42,903 nt of DNA from Candidatus Obscuribacterales bacterium (GTDB taxonomy: Bacteria > Cyanobacteriota > Vampirovibrionia > Obscuribacterales > Obscuribacteraceae): contig JAIEQI010000028.1 in the NCBI GenBank assembly GCA_019747875.1, positions 1-42,903 on the forward strand. Reading direction: 5' to 3'. Within the stretch, counting starts at the first letter, position 1. Each line of letters opens with the position of its first letter. The notes beneath the pieces are model-generated. The model was not told where the DNA came from and did not search any database. It saw only the letters and a program-made list of their open reading frames with translations. The translations under genes were made by a program, and so were the position numbers. This document shows positions 1-8,698 of this stretch, piece by piece.

Positions 1-51
1 AACATCAAACGACAGATCTCTTGATAAGGTGGCCGACAATTACCAGTCCAG

Positions 52-747
52 GTGGCCGTTTTCAGTGGAATAAACAAGTATTACAAAGACCCTAGCAAGT
101 TCAAAGAGACTGCCGATTATATAAAAGCAAATGCGGATAATCCTCTCGGAGCCGAACCAGGCACTAAGTTCGCTTATAGCAATTATGGATATGTGTTGCT
201 GGGAGCCATAATAGAGAAGGCTTCTGGACAGCCTTACGAGAGCTTCTTGAAAGAAAAAATATTCGACCCGCTCGGGATGAAGGACACAGGTATGCGTCCG
301 GAGCATGAGCATGTTGAGGGGAGATCAAAAGGATATACATCTGAGACGCAAGCGAAAGATGAAGCTAGCGCGGGTCCCCCCTATAAATCCAATGAGGACA
401 CATTGCCGTACAAACCCACATCTGCGGGTGGTAGCTATTCGACAGCTAATGACCTTCTGAAGTTTGCTAATGCGCTCAAGGACAACAAACTCATCAGTGA
501 AGAGACCAAGAAACTGATGATCACCCCTACGCAGAAAGACAATCCTTTTGCGTACGGATCCATCGAAAGAGAAAACAACGATGGCGAGAAATCTTATGGT
601 CACGCAGGTGGTGCAGAAGGCATGAGCTCTGATCTCCAGATATTTGAGAAGTCTGGTTACGCGGTGATTTCACTGTCTAACCTGGATCCACCTGCGGCAA
701 TCTGGATGTCGGAGTACGCAAGCAAGCGACTGCCCAGCCGAAAGTAA
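52..747 (+). CDS. Serine hydrolase, class C beta-lactamase/S12 family, N-terminus missing or broken
   Basis: The protein has the second and third parts of the S12 fold. A YSN catalytic motif sits near residue 43 in the context FAYSNYGYVLLGA, and a HAGG motif in the KTG position near residue 193 is followed by a typical C-terminal strand. The SxxK nucleophile motif and the usual HTSG loop are absent. The reading frame is closed upstream by a TAA at 25-27, the GTG at 52 has no SD, and a second frame (2-73) reads SLDKVADNYQ, which resembles the segment that normally precedes the HTSG loop. A small deletion or frameshift near 40-70, or an assembly error at the window edge, is therefore likely. 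Without the nucleophile the product as read would be inactive. Family assignment is firm; substrate is unknown. Confidence 0.7.
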   Translation: MAVFSGINKYYKDPSKFKETADYIKANADNPLGAEPGTKFAYSNYGYVLLGAIIEKASGQPYESFLKEKIFDPLGMKDTGMRPEHEHVEGRSKGYTSETQAKDEASAGPPYKSNEDTLPYKPTSAGGSYSTANDLLKFANALKDNKLISEETKKLMITPTQKDNPFAYGSIERENNDGEKSYGHAGGAEGMSSDLQIFEKSGYAVISLSNLDPPAAIWMSEYASKRLPSRK

Positions 748-976
748 CGACGGCTGTATTTTATCGCCTCTGAAAATAAGCAAGGCGAAGAGTTTGGGAC
801 TTGCAGTGAGCATCTTGCGTACAGCTTGACAAAAAAATGGATCAAGTGAAAGATAGATTCTATAACTCCTTATCTCATAATCATCATGCGCAAGAAGTAG
901 TAAATATAGCTCCGAGTAGACCACTGGCGTTAGTATGACGATCTCCGGATTGACGCCATGAATCTGGCTTCTTATG

Positions 977-1004
977 TGGCGCCTAGCACACAGTGTGTGC
1001 GCCA
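977..1004. repeat. Interrupted palindrome in the 748-1101 gap
   Basis: TGGCGC and GCGCCA flank an inner CACAC-AG-TGTGT hairpin, giving a nested inverted repeat of 28 bases. It lies about 100 bases upstream of the HEAT-repeat gene. It could be an operator or a transcript hairpin; it has no T-tract, so it is not a convincing terminator. I see nothing else in this 354-base gap apart from the SD at its end. Confidence 0.4.
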
Positions 1005-1101
1005 TCACACATATTATTCTTCACGGTTAGCTTCGTCAGAATTCAGAGCCTGCCGTATTTACTCTTTACTCTCGTTTTGCTGATGCGAAAGGAGGACCAA
1101 T

Positions 1102-2658
1102 ATGAATGAAACGACTCCCTTCGAGGAAATTCAAGAATCGAAGGACAGATCCTGGACTCTACGGCTTGTGGCCATGATAAGTTCAGGCGAACTTACTGAC
1201 CTCAAAAAGGTATCGAGGACGCTATCCTATTTGGACGATCCGCGAGCTCTGCCGATCCTTACGTCAATTCTTGAGGATCGCCAGAACTCATTAGAAGTTA
1301 GAGAAGCTGCCAGTGACGTTTTGTGTTCTTGCCTAACCTTGGACACAAGCGAAATCCGTCGAGGCTGGTGGTTTTCTGGGGATCCAATATTGATGAGGCA
1401 TGCCATCCGTAATGCAGAGCGATCGGAGAAAGAACTAATCGCCGCAATCGCTTCCGATCCAGAAGACGAGAACCACATCAATGCCATTTCTACATTGGCG
1501 CATTGGGAGGAGCCCACTTACCAGAGGCTACTCATTGCAGCCCTGAATCATTCAGATGCATCTGTTCGCGAGGCTGCTGCTGACGCGTTACTTTGGGAGC
1601 AACCTGTTGCAGCCGAGAAGAGATTGTTGGAAATTTCCCAAGAATCGGATGAGGAAGCAGCCATAGCCGCTCTTAATACGCTGTGTTACTGCGCAAGTAA
1701 AGAAATTATCCTCACTTTGGATGAGTTACGAAAGAATGGACAAGAATCAATTCGTTCAGAATACGAGAATGCATTCTTTCACGTGAGAGAGGAATTCGCA
1801 TCGACGATATCCAAAAATTGGAGGACTGAGGCGGCTAAGAAACGCTTTCTTGCGTGGTTGGAGCCATTAGCAAATTGTGTTTCAGCCAACGAAAATGTTG
1901 AGTGCAGATTGGACGATGAGGATCTTGCGAATGAAACTCCGCCATCGTCTGCGCCTCCTCAGAATGCCAAGGTCAATTCAACGTCTAATTCGTTTTCGGT
2001 TGAGCAGATAATTGAAGACCTCTCGCAACTGGATGCGAAATGGAACGAAAAACTTCGGCGTTATGCTCATATTGAGCATTGGAAGGATATGGAAACTAGT
2101 GATAGGAATCGGCTAAGCAAGTTTCTTTCCAGCAGTAACGATCCTCTTGTTCGTGAAATTGCTGCTGGCGCTTGTCCAATTTGGAATGATTGGCAAACGA
2201 TGCTAGTCTTGCTGCATGATCCTCTTGTATTTATTAGAAAGACCGCTTCCTACTATTCAAGAGATTTGGAACCTAACCAGCTGATTGCCGAGAGGCTCTG
2301 GGAGGTTTTTCAAGATGATGCGACAACAGGTTGCTTTGCTACCGAGTCGTTGCAGAGCTATTTGATACATGCCAGAGACATTAATGAGGAAGTGTTGCTG
2401 TTTGACTTGGCGAGGAACGATCCTCGACCCTCTGTGCGTTTGGAATCGATTTATCAACTGCATAACCTAAAAGCAGGTGATGCCATAACTCAGCTAAAAC
2501 CTATTCTGCTGGAGCCTCCGTCCAATACTTGGTCTGTCCACATTGCATTACTAGACGCCCTGACTGATCTTTGTATTGAGATTCCGAGTTTGGAGCACTT
2601 GAGGAATGTGGATAATCTTTACCTGCAGGAGGCAATCGCAGAAGCTCTTGAGAAATGA
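1102..2658 (+). CDS. HEAT-repeat protein, function unknown
   Basis: This is a 518-residue soluble protein without signal peptide or membrane segments. Helical-pair repeats of HEAT or PBS-lyase type are visible: one at about residues 40-75 (DDPRALPILTSIL, then VREAASDVL), one at about 145-170 (HSDASVREAAADALL), and more toward the C-terminus (NDPRPSVRLESIYQL near 435). A charged, Ser/Pro-rich linker at about 270-300 splits it into two solenoid halves. Such proteins are usually scaffolds for protein binding; no catalytic motif is seen. The start is supported by the SD AAAGGAGG eleven bases upstream at the end of a long gap. It converges on the S41 protease gene with 12 bases between stops. No partner is indicated by context. 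Confidence 0.8.
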   Translation: MNETTPFEEIQESKDRSWTLRLVAMISSGELTDLKKVSRTLSYLDDPRALPILTSILEDRQNSLEVREAASDVLCSCLTLDTSEIRRGWWFSGDPILMRHAIRNAERSEKELIAAIASDPEDENHINAISTLAHWEEPTYQRLLIAALNHSDASVREAAADALLWEQPVAAEKRLLEISQESDEEAAIAALNTLCYCASKEIILTLDELRKNGQESIRSEYENAFFHVREEFASTISKNWRTEAAKKRFLAWLEPLANCVSANENVECRLDDEDLANETPPSSAPPQNAKVNSTSNSFSVEQIIEDLSQLDAKWNEKLRRYAHIEHWKDMETSDRNRLSKFLSSSNDPLVREIAAGACPIWNDWQTMLVLLHDPLVFIRKTASYYSRDLEPNQLIAERLWEVFQDDATTGCFATESLQSYLIHARDINEEVLLFDLARNDPRPSVRLESIYQLHNLKAGDAITQLKPILLEPPSNTWSVHIALLDALTDLCIEIPSLEHLRNVDNLYLQEAIAEALEK

Positions 2659-2670
2659 TCCCGGGGAGAA

Positions 2671-4032
2671 TCATCTCTTCTCCTTTGCCCGTTGAGTCAG
2701 GTGCCTAATGGCGGCGTTGAGTTGGGCGTCTTCTGGGGAAGCAAACTCTGTGCGTGGGTCGAACTCGACATGGATGTCGGGCTCGATGCCATGTCTGATT
2801 GTCGAGCCGTTGCCGAACCATCGATCTGCCGGACTAAATCCGCGGCTTGCTGTGATTCTGGTTAAACCGCCTTCTGGAACGTTAGGAATGAACTTTTGGC
2901 CGTCGCTTTTGCCGAAGGTCTTGGTACCAATTATAGTGGCGATCTTGTGGTCCTGTAGTGCTCCGACCACGAGCTCTGAAGCCGATGCCGAAGCACCATT
3001 CACCAATACAGCAAAAGGCTTTTTAATCGCTTCAAAGCGGTACAGGTGCTGCTCGGGCATAACGGTAGAAGTTGTGATGATGCTATCGCTCGTGAGCTTT
3101 GTTTCCCTTTGCTCGTAAAGTGGATTGTCGACCGGAGACTCGATTCGGCTGGTTGTCTTGTGAATAACTCCTGATTCCAGGAACAAGCTAAGAACCTGAT
3201 ATGAAACGAGATCCAATCCTCCCATATTGTTTCGCAAATCAAATATTACGGCATCGGCATCTGGATACTTGTTCAGAGCATTTTTCAAACTTGCAGGTCC
3301 ATTCATTTGTTCGAAGTTATCCAGGCGGACGTAAGCGAAATTTGTGCCCGGAAGCATTTTGTCTTCCACAGCCGGCCAAGCAATCCTGTCCCTAGTTACG
3401 GCTACTGGCTCGTCTTTGCCGACTATAGTTATTGAAACATCTGTACCAACTTCTCCCCGGAGCAATTCGACCATTTCGGGAAGTGACTTGTTCGAAACAT
3501 CTGTGCCATTAACTTGGGTGATTTGATCACCCGGTTTTATGCCTTTGAGATCCGCCGGACCACCGTGTATGATTTTACCGACGATGAATGGTCCTTTTGC
3601 TTCAGGTACTCCTTCTGCATCCTTCCGTCGGTTTATGCTGGCACCTATTCCGCCAAAATTTCCTGTTCTCCTTTCTGCCAGCTTTTGGATTTCTTCAGGC
3701 GTGTGAACGACGCTGTTCGAGTCTAATGACAGGACAGCTTCCCTTGCATACTTATGAACATCGGCATCTGACTTGATTTGACAGTTGAACCGGCTTTTTA
3801 TCTCTTGTGCGTCCCCAAGTTTATGTGGCTCGAGCATATGCCTTGCAACGGTATCGATAATCCTTTCGTATTTAGGCGACGGCTTGCAGTCTGCAGATGC
3901 ATTGTCTTGCATCTTTTGAGTAGGTGGAGCCGGATAAAGCTCTCGATGCCAATCGATCCTTGTGTCGGCTTCGGTTCTCTGAAGGACAGAGTCATTTTGA
4001 CGGAGATTAAGTGTTTCGTTTTCTCGCGGCAT
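2671..4032 (-). CDS. S41 family C-terminal processing protease with PDZ domain
   Basis: This is a CtpA/Prc-type serine protease of 453 residues. A PDZ domain spans about 128-215 (GGIGASINRR, KGIKPGDQITQVNG), followed by the peptidase core. The Ser/Lys dyad is visible: S350 in NGASASASE and K375 in GTKTFGKSDG, with the 25-residue spacing of the family. FDLRNNMGG near 268 is the substrate-groove motif. CTPs normally act in the periplasm on protein C-termini. This one has no signal peptide; its first 60 residues are polar and probably disordered (ENETLNLRQND). It may be cytoplasmic, leave by another route, or have a mis-called start, but no alternative hydrophobic start lies upstream in frame. 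Substrate unknown. Confidence 0.9.
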   Translation of the reverse strand: MPRENETLNLRQNDSVLQRTEADTRIDWHRELYPAPPTQKMQDNASADCKPSPKYERIIDTVARHMLEPHKLGDAQEIKSRFNCQIKSDADVHKYAREAVLSLDSNSVVHTPEEIQKLAERRTGNFGGIGASINRRKDAEGVPEAKGPFIVGKIIHGGPADLKGIKPGDQITQVNGTDVSNKSLPEMVELLRGEVGTDVSITIVGKDEPVAVTRDRIAWPAVEDKMLPGTNFAYVRLDNFEQMNGPASLKNALNKYPDADAVIFDLRNNMGGLDLVSYQVLSLFLESGVIHKTTSRIESPVDNPLYEQRETKLTSDSIITTSTVMPEQHLYRFEAIKKPFAVLVNGASASASELVVGALQDHKIATIIGTKTFGKSDGQKFIPNVPEGGLTRITASRGFSPADRWFGNGSTIRHGIEPDIHVEFDPRTEFASPEDAQLNAAIRHLTQRAKEKR

Positions 4033-4250
4033 GAGGTTTGGATTCCGGACCTATCTGAACACGGAATGCCTTACCCGCTAGTATATTCGCTTGAACCTCC
4101 CTCCAAGGGAATGGCGAATCTACGTACTACTATTCGCGGAGAAGATCCAGTCGCACACAGCAAGAAGTCCAGTCCATGGCGACTTGGAGATTAACGGGGG
4201 GTAGATGATGCCGGCGGGTTCCTTAACTGAGAATGGAACACAAACTGCAA

Positions 4251-5405
4251 TTAGCCAGTCCTTTTCGGGATAACAAAGCTGTACCCATTGCTGTTTACTA
4301 CCTTCTCATAGTCGGGATCGACCTCTGTCCATTTTCGTTTTACTTCCCCATGCATACTGGATAATCGACCACCAAGGAGGAACGACATTGCATTTAACTT
4401 GGGGTCCCAAATGTTTTTTGCATCTTCGTATAGTTTTTGCGGTACTTCCAGTTCGATTCGATGTTTAGTGCTTGCGTTCCGGATGTGCTTAGTGAGATCC
4501 AGTGACAAGCTTGAATTTCGGATTTCTACATCAACAAAAAATCTTTGGTGTGGCTCGCGGGAGACTATGTTCATTTCGGAGATTGGACGATCCGAAATAT
4601 AGTTGTGCGTAGAGCCAGCGTAATGCGTCGCGATGAGACTGCGCCCGTGCCTTTGCAACTCATCCCTGATAGCTTCATATACGGGAGGCGAAATGGGATG
4701 CATATTTTTTTTTGCATCTGTCCAATAGTGAGTAGTTTCTACTCGTTTATTGGAAACCGAAACGCTGTAGCTGTCTAAGGTGCCATTAAACAAAATCCCA
4801 AATCCATCTACTTTGTTTGACAGCGTCTGTCCAACTTCGTATTTCCCAAATTGCCGTTCGCCAACCAGTGTCGTCTTATGCTCTGCTTTCAACTCATTTC
4901 CAAGGTGCTTAAATGGATCGAGAGAGAAACTATGTTTCTTGAATTTTAGGTCAACCAAATGCAAACGCTCTTCAGTCAGCTCCTGTGCTTTGCGGAGCAC
5001 GTCTTCATAGTCTCTGGATGCCAAACTATCATTGATTGACGTAGTCAGTTTATCTGTTGGAGAGTACTGGGCTCTGGCATCCAGCGCGTCAATGTCTTTT
5101 GCGCTGACTCCTTTCGTGTCCGAGAACACGAGGAAACCACCCTCATCTCTGCTGAGTGCCTGAATTTCAGGTAGCTTTTCGGAGAGGGACTCAGCTAGTC
5201 GATATTCTTGACTAATCGGATTTCGTTGCGCTTTAAATTTTACTAGTTCTTCTTTATCCACATAGCCATTGCTATCTGCATCGAGCGCAACCTTATTTGC
5301 TTCGTAAAACAACTTCAAACTTGAGGCACTTAACCTTTCTGAGCGCAAATCCAACAATGGCTGCAGAGTTGCTGGTCGCTCCACTCTTTCAGCTTCACTA
5401 AGCAT
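4251..5405 (-). CDS. Orphan protein with one EF-hand loop
   Basis: I do not recognise this 384-residue protein. A canonical calcium-binding EF-hand loop, DADSNGYVDKEEL, lies near residues 41-53 in an otherwise helical N-terminal region. The rest is polar with no membrane segment or catalytic motif that I can identify. The ATG at 5405 is chosen because GGGAG lies seven bases upstream. An in-frame TTG at 5450 would add 15 residues but has no SD. There is no signal peptide. A second EF-hand orphan occurs at 22704-23222, so single-loop calcium proteins seem to recur here. The 218-base gap downstream toward the protease gene shows nothing clear. Confidence 0.7.
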   Translation of the reverse strand: MLSEAERVERPATLQPLLDLRSERLSASSLKLFYEANKVALDADSNGYVDKEELVKFKAQRNPISQEYRLAESLSEKLPEIQALSRDEGGFLVFSDTKGVSAKDIDALDARAQYSPTDKLTTSINDSLASRDYEDVLRKAQELTEERLHLVDLKFKKHSFSLDPFKHLGNELKAEHKTTLVGERQFGKYEVGQTLSNKVDGFGILFNGTLDSYSVSVSNKRVETTHYWTDAKKNMHPISPPVYEAIRDELQRHGRSLIATHYAGSTHNYISDRPISEMNIVSREPHQRFFVDVEIRNSSLSLDLTKHIRNASTKHRIELEVPQKLYEDAKNIWDPKLNAMSFLLGGRLSSMHGEVKRKWTEVDPDYEKVVNSNGYSFVIPKRTG

Positions 5406-5688
5406 GTTCGTACTCCCAAAATTATCGGTGATGCGCATCAGTGAATCCAATCTATCGCAAAATGCTCAAGGTGAAACTGACAAGTTAGAAGGTAAGTCTT
5501 TCTATCCGGCTCAGCCAACTAGTAGACAAGTCGTCAATTTCTTCACATCAGAACACAGCTGTTGAAGGGGAAGTTAACACTTGCAAATGCATAAATACAC
5601 AGCCGTAGTTTCAATTACCAGCGAATCTTTCTGAACTGCTGGCCAAAGTTCAGCTAGTCGCGAAAATTTAGAGTGCTTAAAATAGCAA

Positions 5689-5713
5689 GAGAGATGCCTT
5701 TTGGGCATCTCTC
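5689..5713 (-). terminator. Terminator of glnN
   Basis: A perfect 10-bp stem (GAGAGATGCC and GGCATCTCTC) with a five-base loop begins 38 bases past the glnN stop. On the minus strand it is followed by TTGCTATTTT, a weak U-tract. It is the only structure I see in the gap 5406-5750. Confidence 0.75.
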
Positions 5714-5750
5714 CGCGATTTTCTTTGAGATACTCTATAACTGTCGTGTC

Positions 5751-8000
5751 TTAGTAGATGTAGAGCATTTCACGGAACTTCGGCAGTGGCCAAAGCGAGT
5801 CGTCGATGAGACCTTCCAGTTCGTCGGCAACTGTGCGTACTGCGTTCATTGCTGGAATCACTTTCTCTTGATAGAAGCGAGCGTGTGAAAGGAGATCGGA
5901 CTCGCCTTCATCTACTTCATGGCTGATTGCATCAAGATGTTCGAGATTCAGTTTGAGTCTATTGATTCTTTCGGTGACTTCGCGAATCAGTTTCTCTTGC
6001 GGTCCCAGCTCCAGTCCTTGGACAGCATTCCTGGTTTGGAGAACGGCTGTCGCCAGTCTCGATTGGTATTCCATTGCGGCAGGAAGTATCATCGTTGTGC
6101 CGATCTGAATCGTGATCAACGCTTCGATGTTGATTGTCTTGCAGTATCCTTCCAGCATCACATTGTATCGACTGGTCAGTTCGTCTTCACTAAGAACGTT
6201 GAATCGTTTGAAGAGTTCTTTCGTTTCGGCGCTGACCAGAACTGGCAATGCTTCAACTGTGTTGTGCAGATTAGGCAGTCCGCGGCGAGCCGCTTCTTCA
6301 TGCCAATCTTTCGAGTAGTTGTCTCCATTGAAAATGATGCGCTGATTCTCAGTCAGAGTTTCTTTGACGATCTTCTGAACAGCGGTCATCAAGTCTGCTC
6401 CGCCCTTCATTTCTCCCTCAATCTTCGTAGAGAGATAGTCGAGAGAATCTGCCACCATTGTGTTGAGAATGGTGTTCGGCCAACCAATTGATTGACTGGA
6501 GCCGACAGCGCGGAATTCAAATTTGTTTCCGGTGAAGGCAAAGGGTGATGTACGGTTGCGGTCAGAGTCATCACGAGGGAGCTCAGGAAGTGTGCCGATT
6601 CCAATCGCCAGGGTCCTTGGTCCCTTATCTCCTGGTGATGCTTTTCCGGAGATGATCACTTCAACGATCTCTTTGAGTTTGTCGCCGAGATAGATGCTCA
6701 TGATTGCCGGCGGAGCTTCATTTGCTCCGAGTCGATGGTCGTTTCCAGCTGTTGCAATTCCGGCTCTAAGCAAGGCTCCATACTTGTTGACTGCGCGGAT
6801 AACGGCGGTTAGCACAACGAGAAACTGTTTGTTCTCGTAAGGGGTGCTGCCTGGCTCAAGGAGGTTGTTACCCTGATCATCGGCCAGTGACCAGTTGTTG
6901 TGCTTGCCACTACCATTGATGCCGGTAAATGGCTTCTCGTGAAATAGGCAGCGGAAGCCGTGCTTCTGTGCTGTCTTTTTGAAGACCTCCATCAGCACCA
7001 TGTTGTGGTCTGTTGCAATGTTGCTGGATTCAAATACCGGTGCAACTTCAAACTGGGCTGGTGCGACTTCGTTGTGTCGTGTTTTTACCGGCACACCGAG
7101 TTTATAAAGTTCAGCTTCGGAATCCATCATGAATGAAAGAACTCGTTCTTTGATGGAGCCCCAGTAGTGGTCTTCCATTTCCTGACCTTTTGGCGGTCTG
7201 GCACCGAAGAGCGCGCGCCCGCAGTTGATCAAGTCTGGACGCAATACATGGAATGCTTCGTCGATGAGGAAATATTCTTGCTCTGGTCCAACCGTGCAAA
7301 TCACTCGTTGTGCTTGTGCATTGCCAAGCAATTTCAAAAGGCGAAGTCCCTGGCGGTTTACTGCGTCAAGCGAGCGCAACAACGGCGTCTTCTTATCGAG
7401 AGCGTGTCCGCTGTACGAGCAGAACACCGTCGGAATACAAAGTGTTTTTCCGTTGATGCTTTCCATAATGAAGGCGGGGCTGGTTGGATCCCATCCTGTA
7501 TAGCCGCGAGCTTCAAATGTGGAGCGGATTCCGCCAGATGGGAAGCTTGATGCATCAGGTTCGCCCTGAATCAGGTTTCTTCCCGAGAATTCGAGGATGG
7601 CTCCTTCATCGCCGCTGGAGGTAAGGAATGAGTCATGCTTTTCAGCAGTCAAGCCAGTCATAGGCATGAACCAGTGGGTGTAGTGCGATGCGCCACGGCT
7701 GATTGCCCAATCCTTCATCGCATTTGCAACCACGTCAGCAAGTGCTGGATCAAGGCGCTCACCATAATCCAGGCATCGAACAACTGCCTTGTAAACGGTT
7801 TTAGGAAGAAGCATCCGCATAGTGGCGCGGTTGAATACATTTGTCCCAAATACCTCTGCAATTGGAGTTTTTGTATAGTCAAACGCAGCTTTTACTGGCT
7901 GTCTTTCCTGGACAGTCTGGATAGCATTTTGTCTCTTGTCGCCGGCTCCGTTATTTGAACTCATTCTTGAAGATGTCCTGTTAATCGTTGAGTTGACCAT
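5751..8000 (-). CDS. glnN: Glutamine synthetase type III
   Basis: It makes glutamine from glutamate, ammonia and ATP in the cytoplasm. The 749-residue length and the N-terminal extension (about 1-200) are typical of GSIII, not GSI (about 470). Recognisable blocks include VGPEQEYFLID near 255 (metal and ATP site), RHNEVAPAQFEVAP near 325, FTGINGSGKHNNWSL near 370 (glutamate-binding flap region), and RNRTSPFAFTGNKFEFRAVGSSQS near 490-515. All key regions look intact. GSIII is characteristic of Bacteroides and many cyanobacteria, where it often responds to nitrogen starvation. ATG 8000 has GAGGGGG 13 bases upstream, which is rather far; ATG 7964 is an alternative. Transcription is monocistronic with its own terminator. 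Confidence 0.97.
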   Translation of the reverse strand: MVNSTINRTSSRMSSNNGAGDKRQNAIQTVQERQPVKAAFDYTKTPIAEVFGTNVFNRATMRMLLPKTVYKAVVRCLDYGERLDPALADVVANAMKDWAISRGASHYTHWFMPMTGLTAEKHDSFLTSSGDEGAILEFSGRNLIQGEPDASSFPSGGIRSTFEARGYTGWDPTSPAFIMESINGKTLCIPTVFCSYSGHALDKKTPLLRSLDAVNRQGLRLLKLLGNAQAQRVICTVGPEQEYFLIDEAFHVLRPDLINCGRALFGARPPKGQEMEDHYWGSIKERVLSFMMDSEAELYKLGVPVKTRHNEVAPAQFEVAPVFESSNIATDHNMVLMEVFKKTAQKHGFRCLFHEKPFTGINGSGKHNNWSLADDQGNNLLEPGSTPYENKQFLVVLTAVIRAVNKYGALLRAGIATAGNDHRLGANEAPPAIMSIYLGDKLKEIVEVIISGKASPGDKGPRTLAIGIGTLPELPRDDSDRNRTSPFAFTGNKFEFRAVGSSQSIGWPNTILNTMVADSLDYLSTKIEGEMKGGADLMTAVQKIVKETLTENQRIIFNGDNYSKDWHEEAARRGLPNLHNTVEALPVLVSAETKELFKRFNVLSEDELTSRYNVMLEGYCKTINIEALITIQIGTTMILPAAMEYQSRLATAVLQTRNAVQGLELGPQEKLIREVTERINRLKLNLEHLDAISHEVDEGESDLLSHARFYQEKVIPAMNAVRTVADELEGLIDDSLWPLPKFREMLYIY

Positions 8001-8085
8001 GCGATTTGATTACCCCCTCTTTTGTGTCCTAAATAGCATCATTCAAACTTTCTGTTGCGCTAAAGAGCGCTCAATATTTTGGCAG

Positions 8086-8517
8086 TTATGCACCCATCGC
8101 TTTGAGAATCACGCGTTTCTTGCGTTGTCCATCAAACTCTGCGTAAAAGACTTGCTCCCAGGGACCTAGATCGAGCTTGCCATCGGTGATTGGAATTGTT
8201 ACCTGGTGGTTGATCAGAATGCGCTTCAAATGCGCATCTCCATTTGTTTCACCAGTGCGATGATGCTTATAATCAGGATTCTCAGGTGCAAGTTTCTCCA
8301 GCCATTGATCGATGTCTTGAATAAGTCCATCTTCCCAATCATTGACATATACGCCCGCGGTGATGTGCATCGCTGATACGAGGACAAATCCTTCCTTTAT
8401 ACCGCTTTCCTGCACGAACTCGGCAATATCATCAGTTATACGAATGTATTCGCGAGTCTTTTTTGTATTGAACCAGAGGTATTTCGTATATGTTTTCAGC
8501 CCGTCTGAAACCTTCAT
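8086..8517 (-). CDS. yjbQ: YjbQ/UPF0047 family protein (secondary thiamine-phosphate synthase type)
   Basis: This 143-residue protein matches the UPF0047/YjbQ family along its full length. It has the N-terminal strand block and [19 protein letters not shown] near 50, then the conserved C-terminal run [35 protein letters not shown] and [10 protein letters not shown]. Family members form small beta-rich trimers with a histidine-lined site, and some have weak thiamine-phosphate synthase activity in E. coli; the true role is uncertain. The SD GGAGG lies five bases before the ATG. It lies 85 bases upstream of glnN on the same strand, with a short hairpin (GCGCT, AGCGC) between them, so co-transcription is unclear. 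Confidence 0.92.
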   Translation of the reverse strand: MKVSDGLKTYTKYLWFNTKKTREYIRITDDIAEFVQESGIKEGFVLVSAMHITAGVYVNDWEDGLIQDIDQWLEKLAPENPDYKHHRTGETNGDAHLKRILINHQVTIPITDGKLDLGPWEQVFYAEFDGQRKKRVILKAMGA

Positions 8518-8698
8518 TGATCCTCCGAGAGCCTTTCAAACTCAGGTTCTGCCGCATTTAATAATTGCGGTAGCGGCTTCCAACTTAAGGCGATACGAGA
8601 TCGGCTTGAAAAGAAGTCCGGCTGAGAATGAGCACCCAGACAGTTTAGCGCTTTAATCTAGAAACTACATTTATTTGTTGCTGAACGCTTCAAATCTG

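Noticed and set aside
5919..6491. Open frame of 190 codons on the plus strand inside glnN
   Set aside because: It lies wholly antisense to a well-conserved enzyme, has no SD and no recognisable protein features. It is a shadow of glnN codon use.
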